The position numbers were made by a program, and so were the translations under genes. A DNA stretch of 64,000 nucleotides from an uncultured Dehalococcoidia bacterium (GTDB lineage: Bacteria; Chloroflexota; Dehalococcoidia; Lucifugimonadales; JADFKI01), in the NCBI GenBank assembly GCA_958295865.1, contig CATQHF010000003.1:434001-498000 (forward strand), in the 5' to 3' direction. Position 1 is the first letter of the stretch, and each line of letters begins with the position of its first letter. The notes under the pieces were generated by a model. That model was not told the origin of the DNA, searched no databases, and saw nothing but the letters and a program-made list of their open reading frames with translations. Of the stretch, positions 16,764 to 25,027 are shown piece after piece.

Positions 16764-17903
16764 ATGAAGATTACGGGGATTAGGACGCATATATTTTCGT
16801 CGCAGCATCGGAATGCTAAGCGCAATTGGCTTATTGTGCGGCTGATGACGGATGAGGGTGTGGAGGGCATCGGCGAGGCTTCTATGCTGAGCTATGATCC
16901 GATGGTGGCGTCGCTGCTGGAAGAGTGGACGGCGGCGTATCTGGTGGGGAAGAGTCCGCTGCATAGTGAGGTTCACTGGACGCGGATGTATCAGGATAAT
17001 CTGGGGCGAGGCGGGCGGCTGTTCAGCACGGCGTTGTCGGGGATCGACATCGCGCTGTGGGATCTGCGGGGCAAGGCGCTGGGCGTTCCGGTGTATGAGC
17101 TGCTCGGGGGGCCTTATATGGAGCGCGTCCGCGTGTATGCGAATGGGTGGTACACGAATCCGGGCGCGCCGGAGCAGAACGCGGAGGAGGCCAAGCGCGT
17201 GGTGGCTATGGGCTATACGGCGATGAAGTTCGATCCGTTCGGGCAGCACAACTATATGACTATCTCGCCGGAGGAGGCGCAGCTGGCTGAGGATAGGGTT
17301 GCCGCGGTGCGGGAGGCGGTGGGGCCGAATGTGGAGATTTTGGTGGAGGTGCATGCCAAGTTCAATGTCTATACGGCGGTGCATCTTGGCAAGCGGCTGG
17401 AGCGGTATCGCCCGTTCTGGTTCGAGGAGCCGGTGTCGCAGGAGAATGTGTCGGAGATGAAGCAGGTGCGGGATAATGTGAATATACCCATCGCGACGGG
17501 GGAGCGGCTATACACGAAGTTTCCGTTTTTCGAGCTGGTGCGGAATGAGGCGGTTGACATATTGCAGCCGGATATGTGCAATGCGGGCGGGATTACGGAG
17601 CTGAAGAAGATTGCGGCTATCGCGGAGGCGCAGCATGTGATGGTCGCGCCGCATAATACGAATGCGGCGGTGGGCACGGTGGCGAGTTTTCATCTGGACG
17701 CGGCGATGCCGAATTTCTTGATACAGGAGTATCACGCGGAGTTCTATGAGCCGCACTATTTCGAGGTGTTCGAGGGGCTGCCGCGCCAGAAGGATGGGTA
17801 TGTGGAACTGCCGAAGGGGCCGGGGCTGGGCTTGACTTTCAATGAGGAGGTGGCGGCGGCGCATCCGTATGTGGCGCTGGGGCATGGGGTTAGGGGGATA
17901 TAG
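16764..17903 (+). CDS. Mandelate racemase / muconate lactonizing enzyme family protein
   Basis: Enolase-superfamily enzyme of 379 residues from the ATG at 16764 (MKITGIRTHIFSS), which is preceded by GGAGAGG. The capping domain is followed by a barrel with the KFDPFG catalytic lysine region (GYTAMKFDPFGQHNYM), LVEVHAKFN as the first metal-ligand strand, FEEPVSQEN as the second, and PIATGERLYTKF as the third. VMVAPHNTNAAV holds the catalytic histidine. This pattern (K, E/D-E-E, H) matches the galactonate/gluconate-dehydratase-like group, so it is probably a sugar-acid dehydratase. The substrate cannot be assigned. The gene is flanked by repeats on both sides and has no catabolic partner next to it. 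Confidence 0.85.
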   Translation: MKITGIRTHIFSSQHRNAKRNWLIVRLMTDEGVEGIGEASMLSYDPMVASLLEEWTAAYLVGKSPLHSEVHWTRMYQDNLGRGGRLFSTALSGIDIALWDLRGKALGVPVYELLGGPYMERVRVYANGWYTNPGAPEQNAEEAKRVVAMGYTAMKFDPFGQHNYMTISPEEAQLAEDRVAAVREAVGPNVEILVEVHAKFNVYTAVHLGKRLERYRPFWFEEPVSQENVSEMKQVRDNVNIPIATGERLYTKFPFFELVRNEAVDILQPDMCNAGGITELKKIAAIAEAQHVMVAPHNTNAAVGTVASFHLDAAMPNFLIQEYHAEFYEPHYFEVFEGLPRQKDGYVELPKGPGLGLTFNEEVAAAHPYVALGHGVRGI

Positions 17904-18352
17904 GGGGGCGGGGTCAATTAAGAATTAGGAATTGGGAATTAAGAATTGGGTTGTGTTTGGGGTTGGTGTGCTGTGTTTCGTGGGTTGATGGCGAGACGGA
18001 GCGCTAGGGTGGTTGGTGAAGTTTAGGGGTTCGGTGGGTTGGGATTTTTGATTCCTCACTGCGTTCGGAATGACAAGGGGAGAAGGGGTTCGGAATGACA
18101 GGGGTGTCAATTAAGATAGGACTTACGTAGTTGAGCGCGATTTCGTACTTGAAACGGGTCAATCTCGGGTAGGGGTTCATATTCAAGTGCGTAAGTCCTG
18201 ATGAGAAAATTGCATTGGTACGGTTTAGCCGGCGATGGGCGGGCGTTTTTGCCCCCATCCTAACCTTCCCCCAGAGGGGGAAGGGACAATCACATCTGCG
18301 GCGTCTTCGCCTCGCCGACGAATCTTTCCCCTTGATGGGGGAAGGGACTAAT
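17904..18352. repeat. Repeat-filled gap (Rep-C, B, F, A)
   Basis: Rep-C (about 17917-18020), Rep-B (18035-18080) and a second short GGAATGACAGGGGTGTCAATT fragment, then a complete Rep-F and directly after it Rep-A. The order Rep-F then GATGAGAAAATTGC of Rep-A recurs at 37.7-37.9 kb. Confidence 0.75.
18118..18199. mobile_element. Rep-F copy 1, 82-bp inverted-repeat element (MITE-like)
   Basis: Bounded by AGGACTTACGTAGTTGA on the left and the inverse of AGGACTTACGCACTTGA on the right. The interior includes GCGCGATTTCGTACTTGAAA. It has no coding capacity. Nearly the same sequence is at 26283 (opposite orientation) and 37744. The 16-17 bp terminal inverted repeats and constant length suggest a non-autonomous element mobilised in trans. 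Confidence 0.75.
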
Positions 18353-18353
18353 T
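18203..18353. repeat. Rep-A copy 3 (long form)
   Basis: GAGAAAATTGCATTGGTACG, GTTTAGCCGGCGATGGGCGG, the CCTTCCCCC..GGGGGAAGG hairpin, the CATCTGCGGCGTC segment, and GGGACTAATTCATT at the end. Its last bases run into the stop codon of the convergent restriction-modification gene, where it could act as a terminator. Confidence 0.7.
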
Positions 18354-21300
18354 CATTCGGGGTTTTTTGTTAGGAAGTCTTCGGTTTCGAGTTCGTCCAA
18401 AAGTCGGTTCAGGTGCAGTGGGTCTATTTCTTTTGTGAAGCCGCTGTGGTTTGGCTTGACGCGAAATGGGGGTTTTGCGCCTGGGGTGTCGTCGGTTGAG
18501 GGGTTTAGCCAGGTGGTTGCGGCGTTTATTTGGGCGGTTAGGCGGGTGGTTTGTTGGAGGGCGGCGGCGATTTGTTTGTAGTGGTCGATGTCGTTGAAGG
18601 TTAGGGTGCGTCCTTTGCGGTCTTTTAGCCATTTGTCTAGGGGCTGGTAGCCGCCGATGCGGGATGCCCAGGCGTCGGGGGGTATGCTGTCGAAGTATTG
18701 GCCTTGCTTGCCTGTTTTGCGATTGCTTTTGCTGATATAGACTCTGCCGCGCTTGATGGGGGCGCGCTCGCCGGTTGGGGTTTCGCCGGGGGCGTAGTAT
18801 TTCGGGTGGGCTTTCTCTACGATGTTGTCGCCGGGGACGGGGAAGGCGAATTGCGCGCCATTGAGATTTGGGGATTTGAGCAGGTGAACTGCCGTCAGCT
18901 CAGCGCCTAGGCGGACGAGCGCGCGGAATAGGTCTGTGTCGTCGGTGAGGGGGACGCGGGGGAAGTCGGCGCGTAGGAACTGGTCGTAGCGTTGGCGGTA
19001 GGCGGGGGCGTGAAAGACGGCGTAGATGTAGTGGAATACATCTTCGGGGCCGAAATTTTTGTCTAGGTCGCCTTTGCCGTCAGGGATGAATTGCAATTTG
19101 AGCCGTCGTTCCAGGTCTGCGGTGAACGCGGGGGACAGGTTGGGTTCGCGGTGGTCGGGCGGGTATAGCCCTAGCTCGATTTCTTGTTCGGTCGGGTAGA
19201 TGTAGAGGGGGAATAGCGAGTTTATTTCGCGTGTAATGTTTGATATAGCGCAAGACTCAATTATGGAATCACTTACTCCGCAAAGTTGCCATGAATCTGC
19301 TGAGCGCGCTTGTTGACGGCAAGTAATTAGTCCAATGTTTGACCCTGCAAACATGTGGCGCATCACTTCTTGGCGACGCCTTGTGATTACCGAAGCGCTG
19401 TAATAGATGTATCGGGTATCAAATGGACGATATTGGATTGGGATTACAAGTTCGTCGTCCATCTTCTTATCGTCGGGAAATGTGAAACCATGCGCCGCAG
19501 CCGTCATTTCGTCCTTCGACCAGCGTATAGCCACCTTGTCTTGTCCAGTGACGACGCCTGCGGATTTGATGGGCATGATGTCGGTAATCTTTTGCCACCG
19601 CTCATACTCTGCCGCTAGTTCGTTGTTCCAAGGCTTGAACAGGTAGTTGGGCGCGGCAGGGGCGAGCCGCTCCCAGTTGGTGGTTGATATGTCTGACGCG
19701 GATAGGGTTTCGTACTTGGCTTCGCGCACTCCGTATAGGTCGGCGTGGTGAACTCGCGCGGGGGCGCTCTTGTTCGGCTCTTTGACGAACAGCGCGATTG
19801 CTACGCCTTGCCGAATGTCGAATACATTCCGGTCTGCGCCGCCGTCGGGCGCGCGTTCCTGCCTTAGAGAATTGCCGTGCAGGTCAAGCAGGTATATGTC
19901 GGTGAAGGTGTCCATCAGCTGCTGGCGCATGCCTCTGAAGGTGGGGCTGTCCAGATATGAGTGGTTGGTGATGAAGGCGAGTATGCCCGCGCCGCTCTGC
20001 TGGATGCGCTGCTGTCCAAAGCGGATGAACTTCACATAGTCGTCTTGCAGCCATTTGGGGTTGCGCTCGCCGAGCGGCTTGCCGTCAACTATTTTGTAAT
20101 CTTCGATGAGTTTGCCTATCCAAGTGAGTTTGCCGTTCTTTTGGCTGGCGTTGGGCGAATTGCCTGAATAGGGCGGGTTGCCGAGCACGACCATGATGGG
20201 GAGTTCGCGCTTGATTTTGGATGCGGCGTTGGCTTCTTCGGTGATTGCGCGCATTGGGCCGAATAGGTCGGGTATTTGTTGTTCTGCCTGTTCCAGGGAG
20301 TTGGTGAGATATACGCCGAGTCGTTCATTGGGGTTGAAGTGGTAAGCCCAATCCGCGCGGCGTTCTTCGGGCATGTCTTGGGCTGCTAGCTGCATTGCCA
20401 ATTTGAGGTGGGACATGGCGTAGGGCGCCATCATGAGTTCGAAGCCGAATATGCGCTTGAGCAGGTGTTTGCGGACGTAGCCGTTCCACATTCCCAGATT
20501 GCCGCCGCGCCGGTAGGTCTCGCGTATGCGGTCTATGACGGCGTAGAGGAATGAGCCGGTGCCGCAGGCGGGGTCGAGTATGAGGACGCGATGCGCTGGC
20601 TTGGTGACCGGCTTTTGCTCGCCGTCCACTTGCTCCATGGTTTGGTATTCCGCCATTTGGTAGTCTGCCAAGCCTTCGGGGCAGCCGAATCGTTCGCGCA
20701 GGAGGAGGTCGACGGAGCGGACGATGTAGGATATGACGGGTTCGGGGGTGTAATAGACGCCGCGCCGATCTCGCAGGTTGGGGTCGTAGGCGGTGAGGAA
20801 GGTTTCGTAGAAGTGCATGATGGGGTCTTGGAGCGCGCCGCGCTTGCCGAAATCGGCGAGAATGGCTTGGATGTCGGAGTTGGCGAGGAGCTGCGCTAGG
20901 TCGTCCACAAAGCCGATGAAGGGTTCGTTCTCGGCGTTGAATCCGGCGACGAGGTTGAAGATTTCTCTCAGGAAGGGGTTGGCGGCGGGTATGTCGTACA
21001 CGGCGGTTCGCCTGTGAAAGTCGCCCGCGCTGTGGTTCACGCGGGAGGCGAATAAGCCATAGGCGAGCGTTTGGGCGAACATGTCGGCGAAGTCTTCGAG
21101 GGACAGGTCGGCGACGAGCGCTTTCTGTGTGGCTTCGTATAGGTCCTTGACATCCATAGAGGCATGGTCGTTGTTGAAGGCTTCTTGAACGACATCGCGT
21201 ATCATGTGGGTGAGGCGCGCCATGCGTTGGGCGAGGTCTTGGGGATTGACGACGGGTTCGGGGCGGCGGTCGATGAACGCTGAGAGCAGTTCGTCGGTTT

Positions 21301-21748
21301 CGGTGATGTAGGCGTTGTTGGCGGTGAGATTGCCGCTGCCGTCATCGTCGGCGAGTGTTGCAATCGAGCGGCGTTCGCCGTCGACATACCATCGGAATTC
21401 GGTGTAGTTGGTGAGTATGAGGTTGGGGAGGGCGTGGCGGTAGCGCTTGAGTTGCCTGCCGTTGGGTGAGCCGGGGTTCTTGAGGCTGCTGTCGCGCTCG
21501 AGGGCGTCGAGGCTGACGCCATAATCTTTTGCCTCGATGTAGCCGATGGTCAGAGCGTTGGCTGATATGGCGAAATCGGGCGCGCCACATTCGATCCGCT
21601 TGGGTTCGTTGGTGGCGGTGATGCCGCGCATGGCGGATTCGAGCAGTGTTTTCAGGGCGGGGCGGTGGGTGTGCTCGGTGGCGTCGCCTTGCTTGAGGTT
21701 TGCGCGGATGCTGCGGATGTATTGTCGGAATGGGTTTGTGTTGGGCAT
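18353..21748 (-). CDS. Type ISP-like single-chain restriction-modification enzyme
   Basis: 1131 residues combining nuclease, adenine methyltransferase and specificity regions. N-terminal PD-(D/E)XK: APDFAISAN, then IGYIEAKDYG (D...E-A-K). Helical connector with FLTAYDPNLRDRRGVYYTPE. N6-adenine methyltransferase with motif I ILDPACGTGSFLYAVIDRI and motif IV VVLGNPPYSGN. The C-terminal 350 residues (PIQYRPFDTRYIYYSASVIT, GSNIGLITCRQQARS) match the target-recognition region of type ISP enzymes. No helicase motifs lie between nuclease and methylase, so it resembles type IIG / helicase-less ISP proteins. No separate specificity or antirestriction gene is adjacent. It is intact, with no frameshift seen. 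Confidence 0.85.
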   Translation of the reverse strand: MPNTNPFRQYIRSIRANLKQGDATEHTHRPALKTLLESAMRGITATNEPKRIECGAPDFAISANALTIGYIEAKDYGVSLDALERDSSLKNPGSPNGRQLKRYRHALPNLILTNYTEFRWYVDGERRSIATLADDDGSGNLTANNAYITETDELLSAFIDRRPEPVVNPQDLAQRMARLTHMIRDVVQEAFNNDHASMDVKDLYEATQKALVADLSLEDFADMFAQTLAYGLFASRVNHSAGDFHRRTAVYDIPAANPFLREIFNLVAGFNAENEPFIGFVDDLAQLLANSDIQAILADFGKRGALQDPIMHFYETFLTAYDPNLRDRRGVYYTPEPVISYIVRSVDLLLRERFGCPEGLADYQMAEYQTMEQVDGEQKPVTKPAHRVLILDPACGTGSFLYAVIDRIRETYRRGGNLGMWNGYVRKHLLKRIFGFELMMAPYAMSHLKLAMQLAAQDMPEERRADWAYHFNPNERLGVYLTNSLEQAEQQIPDLFGPMRAITEEANAASKIKRELPIMVVLGNPPYSGNSPNASQKNGKLTWIGKLIEDYKIVDGKPLGERNPKWLQDDYVKFIRFGQQRIQQSGAGILAFITNHSYLDSPTFRGMRQQLMDTFTDIYLLDLHGNSLRQERAPDGGADRNVFDIRQGVAIALFVKEPNKSAPARVHHADLYGVREAKYETLSASDISTTNWERLAPAAPNYLFKPWNNELAAEYERWQKITDIMPIKSAGVVTGQDKVAIRWSKDEMTAAAHGFTFPDDKKMDDELVIPIQYRPFDTRYIYYSASVITRRRQEVMRHMFAGSNIGLITCRQQARSADSWQLCGVSDSIIESCAISNITREINSLFPLYIYPTEQEIELGLYPPDHREPNLSPAFTADLERRLKLQFIPDGKGDLDKNFGPEDVFHYIYAVFHAPAYRQRYDQFLRADFPRVPLTDDTDLFRALVRLGAELTAVHLLKSPNLNGAQFAFPVPGDNIVEKAHPKYYAPGETPTGERAPIKRGRVYISKSNRKTGKQGQYFDSIPPDAWASRIGGYQPLDKWLKDRKGRTLTFNDIDHYKQIAAALQQTTRLTAQINAATTWLNPSTDDTPGAKPPFRVKPNHSGFTKEIDPLHLNRLLDELETEDFLTKNPE

Positions 21749-22173
21749 TGGTTTTGCCTTTCGTGTTTGTCATTATAGACGGAATTGTGGGGAAAGGGGG
21801 GAGGAATTAAGAATTAAAAATTAGGAATTAAGAATTGTGTTGTGTTTAGGGTTGGTGTGCGATGTTTTGCGGTGTGAGGGCGACGGATGTTCAAGGGTGG
21901 TTCGACAAGCTCACCACGAACGGAAAGGGGCTGGGCGGTTGGGGTTTTGGGCTGTGCTACAATGTGCTGAGCAATATGGGTTGTTGGGAGAGAATTGCAT
22001 TGGTATGGTTTAGCCGTTGATGGGCAAGCATTTTCGCCCCCATCCTAACCTTCCCCCAGAGGGGGAAGGGACTAATGCAATGTATTGGGCAAGCATTTTC
22101 ACCCTCCATCCTAACCTTCGCCCATTAAGGGGGAAGGGGCTAATGCGATTTTCTCGTTGTTGGAGGCTTGGCT
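21749..22173. repeat. Repeat-filled gap (Rep-C, D, A)
   Basis: Rep-C from about 21802 to 21895, Rep-D at about 21898-21922 (GGTTCGACAAGCTCACCACG), then Rep-A copy 4. TGGAGG near 22161 is the ribosome binding site of the Uma2 gene. Confidence 0.7.
21988..22155. repeat. Rep-A copy 4 (complete, both termini)
   Basis: Left end GAGAGAATTGCATTGGTA, right end GGCTAATGCGATTTTCTC; the two are inverse of each other. The interior has two successive CCATCCTAACCTTC blocks, so it looks like a head-to-tail partial duplication of the element. Confidence 0.75.
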
Positions 22174-22914
22174 ATGACGACTAGCGGGTATGATGTGGCG
22201 TCGGCGGGCGCGGCGGTTGAAATGCCGTGGTATGAGCTGATAAATGATGCCCCGGAACCGCCGGAGGACGCGATGGAGCAGGCGAGTACGATTCTGTATG
22301 TGATGTCCGTACTGCTGCGACGCTACATGCATGTGCCGGATGTGCTCGTGTCAAGCCGGACGAATGTGATATATGACTCGGAAGTGCCGGGGTCGGTGGT
22401 GGTTCCGGACGGGTATGTTGTGCTGGGGGTGGATGCTAGGACGATAGAGATGCACCGTCGGAGCTACCGAGTGGATGAGTGGGATAAGCCGCCGTCGTTT
22501 GTGCTGGAGGTGGCGTCGGGGAGTACGGCGGCGCGGGATCTTGGGGAGAAGCGGGAGATTTACGCGCGGATGGGGGCTGAGGAGTACTGGCGGCTGGACT
22601 GGAAGCAGGCGTATTACCGCGAGCCGCTGGTGGGTGAGCGTCTGGTGGATGGCGTGTATGAGCGGTGTGAGCTTCATACGGAGGCGAATGGGGATATATG
22701 GTCTCGGAGTGAGGTTTTGGGGGTGGACTTCTACTATCGGGTAGAGGATGGGGCGGGTAGGTATTTGCTGCGGGACAGCGTTACGGGCGATTGGCTGGGC
22801 AGCGTGGGCGAGGAGCGTGATGCGCGGTTGGCGGCGGAGGCTCGGAATGAAGAGCTTCGGTCTGAGAATGAAGAGCTTCAGGCTGAGATTGAGCGGCTGC
22901 GGGGGCAGGGGTGA
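22174..22914 (+). CDS. Uma2 family (DUF820) putative endonuclease
   Basis: 246 residues. Uma2 proteins have a PD-(D/E)XK nuclease fold, are abundant in cyanobacteria and Chloroflexota, and are of unproven function. Visible motifs: SEVPGSVVVPDGYVVLGVDA with the PD element, then PPSFVLEVASGSTAARDLGE carrying the catalytic glutamate, KREIYARMGAEEYWRLD with the usual lysine, and a central LVGERLVDGVYER. The last 45 residues form a coiled coil (RNEELRSENEELQAEIERLR), a common Uma2 appendage. TGGAGG precedes the ATG at 22174 by seven bases. It is followed after 65 bases by a DUF2283 gene on the same strand. Confidence 0.85.
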   Translation: MTTSGYDVASAGAAVEMPWYELINDAPEPPEDAMEQASTILYVMSVLLRRYMHVPDVLVSSRTNVIYDSEVPGSVVVPDGYVVLGVDARTIEMHRRSYRVDEWDKPPSFVLEVASGSTAARDLGEKREIYARMGAEEYWRLDWKQAYYREPLVGERLVDGVYERCELHTEANGDIWSRSEVLGVDFYYRVEDGAGRYLLRDSVTGDWLGSVGEERDARLAAEARNEELRSENEELQAEIERLRGQG

Positions 22915-22979
22915 ATAGAGCGTGTCGGCGCTTGGCGTGTGGTGAGCGTGTTTTTTGACCGCAAGATGAGGGGAAGGCT

Positions 22980-23180
22980 ATGAAACTGAATGTGGATAGG
23001 GAGGCGGATGCGCTTTATCTGCGGCTTGATGACTCTATGATAGTCGAGTCGGAGGAGGTCGCGCCGGGGGTTGTGCTGGATTATAACGAGGCGAATGAGG
23101 TGGTGGGCGTGGAGATGCTTTATCTCTCGCGGCGTTCCGCTAATCTGAACTTGTCCGTCTTGGAGTTTGAGACGATTTGA
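22980..23180 (+). CDS. DUF2283 protein
   Basis: 66 residues, standard length for the family: MKLNVDREADALYLRLDDSM, EVAPGVVLDYNEANEVVGVE and a C-terminal LYLSRRS. GGGGAAGG lies just upstream of the ATG. It is shorter and clearly distinct from the extended DUF2283 protein at 5.4 kb. DUF2283 proteins often accompany DUF4258 or nuclease-like proteins as presumed antitoxins; here its neighbour is Uma2. No function is established. Confidence 0.8.
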   Translation: MKLNVDREADALYLRLDDSMIVESEEVAPGVVLDYNEANEVVGVEMLYLSRRSANLNLSVLEFETI

Positions 23181-23204
23181 TTTGACTATCTAAGCGTTTG
23201 AGAC

Positions 23205-23379
23205 TAGGTTGTGTGGACATTTGCGTCATTCCCGTGAAAACGGGAAGCCAGAGCTTCGGAATGTGGGCACTTTCGCATATTCTAGGCTATCTCAAAACAC
23301 TGGATTCCTGCTTTCGCAGGAATGACGGGTGAGTGAACAGGAATGACGAGACGAAAAGTCGAAATGTCAACAGAACCTA
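23205..23379. mobile_element. Rep-G copy 1, 175-bp inverted-repeat element
   Basis: Ends: TAGGTTGTGTGGACATTT on the left and AAATGTCAACAGAACCTA on the right, an 18-bp imperfect terminal inverted repeat. The interior contains two hairpins, CCCGTGAAAACGGG and TTCCTGCTTTCGCAGGAA (Rep-E). The core at 26.7 kb is the reverse complement of this one. No coding capacity. Confidence 0.7.
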
Positions 23380-23425
23380 AATCGAACGCTTGGATTCTAA
23401 CTACGACATAGGGCAGTGAAGCACC

Positions 23426-24451
23426 ATGAATATACTTGGGATCGAGACATCTTGTGATGAGACGGCGGCGGCGGTTATCGAGGATGGGACGCATATACGC
23501 TCTAATGTGGTGGCGTCGCAGGCGACGCTGCACGCGCAGTATGGGGGTATCGTGCCTGAGATTGCGTCTCGGCAGCACATGGTTACTATCGTTCCGGTGA
23601 TGCGGCAGGCGCTGGATGAGGCGGGGATGAGGGCGGATGAGCTGGACGGGGTGGCGGTTACGCATGGGCCGGGGCTTGCGGGCGCTCTGCTGATTGGGGT
23701 GAATGCGGCGAAGGGGTTCGCGCTGTCCAATGAGCTGCCGTTCATCGGGCTTAATCACCTGGAGGGGCATGTTTACGCGGCTTGGCTGGAGGATGTGAAC
23801 CCGGAGGCGTCGCCGGGGTTTCCGCTGATGTGCCTGATTGCTTCGGGGGGGCATACGGACTTGATACTGATGAAGGGACATGGGGATTATACGCTGATCG
23901 CTAGGACGCGGGACGATGCGGCGGGGGAGGCGTTCGACAAGGCGGCGCGCGCGCTGGGGCTTGGCTTTCCGGGGGGGCCGGAGATACAGAGGGCGGCGGA
24001 GGATAGCGTTGGCGGCGAGCCGCGCTTTCCGCGCCCGGTGGTGAGGAACTCGCTGGACTTTAGTTTCAGCGGCTTGAAGTCGGCTGTGGCGCGGCGCGCG
24101 GAAGAGTATGGGATGTATCCGCCGTCGGAGGATGCGCCGCCGGACGCGCAGCAGGTGGCGAATATGGCGGCGGCGTTTCAGGAGGCGGCGGTCGATTGCA
24201 TGGTGGGGCGGACGCTGGAGGCGGTGAAGCGGTATTCGGTCAAGGGTGTAGTTCTTGGCGGCGGGGTTGCCGCGAATAGCCATTTGCGGCAGGAGATGCA
24301 CAAGCGCGTGCCTGTGGAGGTGATTGTGCCGCGGCCGGCGCTGTGTACGGATAACGGGGCGATGATGGGCGCGGCGGGGTTCTTTCACTTCCGCACGGGG
24401 GTGCGCTCGCAGTGGGATGTGGATGTGATGCCGAGTTTGCGGTTGGGATGA
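23426..24451 (+). CDS. tsaD: tRNA N6-threonylcarbamoyladenosine synthase subunit TsaD
   Basis: Transfers the threonylcarbamoyl group to A37 of ANN-decoding tRNAs, together with TsaB/TsaE. 341 residues, ASKHA (Kae1/Qri7) fold. Signatures: MNILGIETSCDETAAAVIED, VTHGPGLAGALLIGVNAAKG, LNHLEGHVYAA (the HxxxH iron ligands), CLIASGGHTDLILMKG, FSFSGLKSAVARR, and VLGGGVAANSHLR with NGAMMGAAG near the C-terminus. No tsaB, tsaE or rimI is adjacent in this window. Eight bases separate it from the convergent PH-like membrane gene. Confidence 0.96.
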   Translation: MNILGIETSCDETAAAVIEDGTHIRSNVVASQATLHAQYGGIVPEIASRQHMVTIVPVMRQALDEAGMRADELDGVAVTHGPGLAGALLIGVNAAKGFALSNELPFIGLNHLEGHVYAAWLEDVNPEASPGFPLMCLIASGGHTDLILMKGHGDYTLIARTRDDAAGEAFDKAARALGLGFPGGPEIQRAAEDSVGGEPRFPRPVVRNSLDFSFSGLKSAVARRAEEYGMYPPSEDAPPDAQQVANMAAAFQEAAVDCMVGRTLEAVKRYSVKGVVLGGGVAANSHLRQEMHKRVPVEVIVPRPALCTDNGAMMGAAGFFHFRTGVRSQWDVDVMPSLRLG

Positions 24452-24458
24452 ACGGTCG

Positions 24459-25016
24459 CTATCGGGGGGCGAATGCGCGGGCGCGGCGCGGAGTGGCGCG
24501 CTCGTCTTTCAGCGCGAACAGGTCGGCGATGAGCGCCTCGGCTTCGGACTGCTCAGCATCGTTCTTTATTGTGCCGCGAATTTCGCTTGCGCCCGTCTTG
24601 AAGACGACTACTCGCGCGCCGCGTGAGGTGAGGCGGTCGATAATCAGATAGACGCCCATTAAGGCGACTAGGACGGCTGCCACGAGCGAAATCGTCTGGC
24701 TTTCGATGACGCGCAAGAGCATTACGGATACGAAGAAGGCGAGGGCTGCCCATACGAAAGCGCCGTAGCCTTCGGTTTGCCGCGTTAGTTCTACGGCGAG
24801 GATGTCGTCTATGGCGGCGAATGATGCGCGCCGCTTTGCGTCCGAGCCGCTGACTTGGATGATGCGCTTGTCGGTCAGCAGCAGGATGTCTTTGTCTTCG
24901 CTGCTATCGGCTTCGTCCATGCCCAGGGTGGACCGGATTTCTTCGTCGGGTATGAGGGTGATGCCGTATAAGCTGCTCTGGGGCGGTTCGCTCTCCCGCG
25001 TGTGTGCATGTAGCAT
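24459..25016 (-). CDS. Membrane protein with split PH-like domain
   Basis: 185 residues from the ATG at 25016 (MLHAHTRESEPPQSS). Residues 20-80 look like the first half of a bacterial PH-like domain (ILLLTDKRIIQVSGSDAKRR, then FAAIDDILAVELTR). Two hydrophobic helices follow (AFVWAALAFFVSVMLLRVI and ISLVAAVLVALMGVYLIID). Then comes a segment like the second half of a PH domain (ARVVVFKTGASEIRGTIKN and the helix EAEALIADLFALKDE). The arrangement suggests a membrane hairpin inserted in the domain. It lies 11 bases after the amidohydrolase gene, so the two are co-transcribed. Function unknown. Confidence 0.65.
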   Translation of the reverse strand: MLHAHTRESEPPQSSLYGITLIPDEEIRSTLGMDEADSSEDKDILLLTDKRIIQVSGSDAKRRASFAAIDDILAVELTRQTEGYGAFVWAALAFFVSVMLLRVIESQTISLVAAVLVALMGVYLIIDRLTSRGARVVVFKTGASEIRGTIKNDAEQSEAEALIADLFALKDERATPRRARAFAPR

Positions 25017-25027
25017 GTGCGCTCCGT

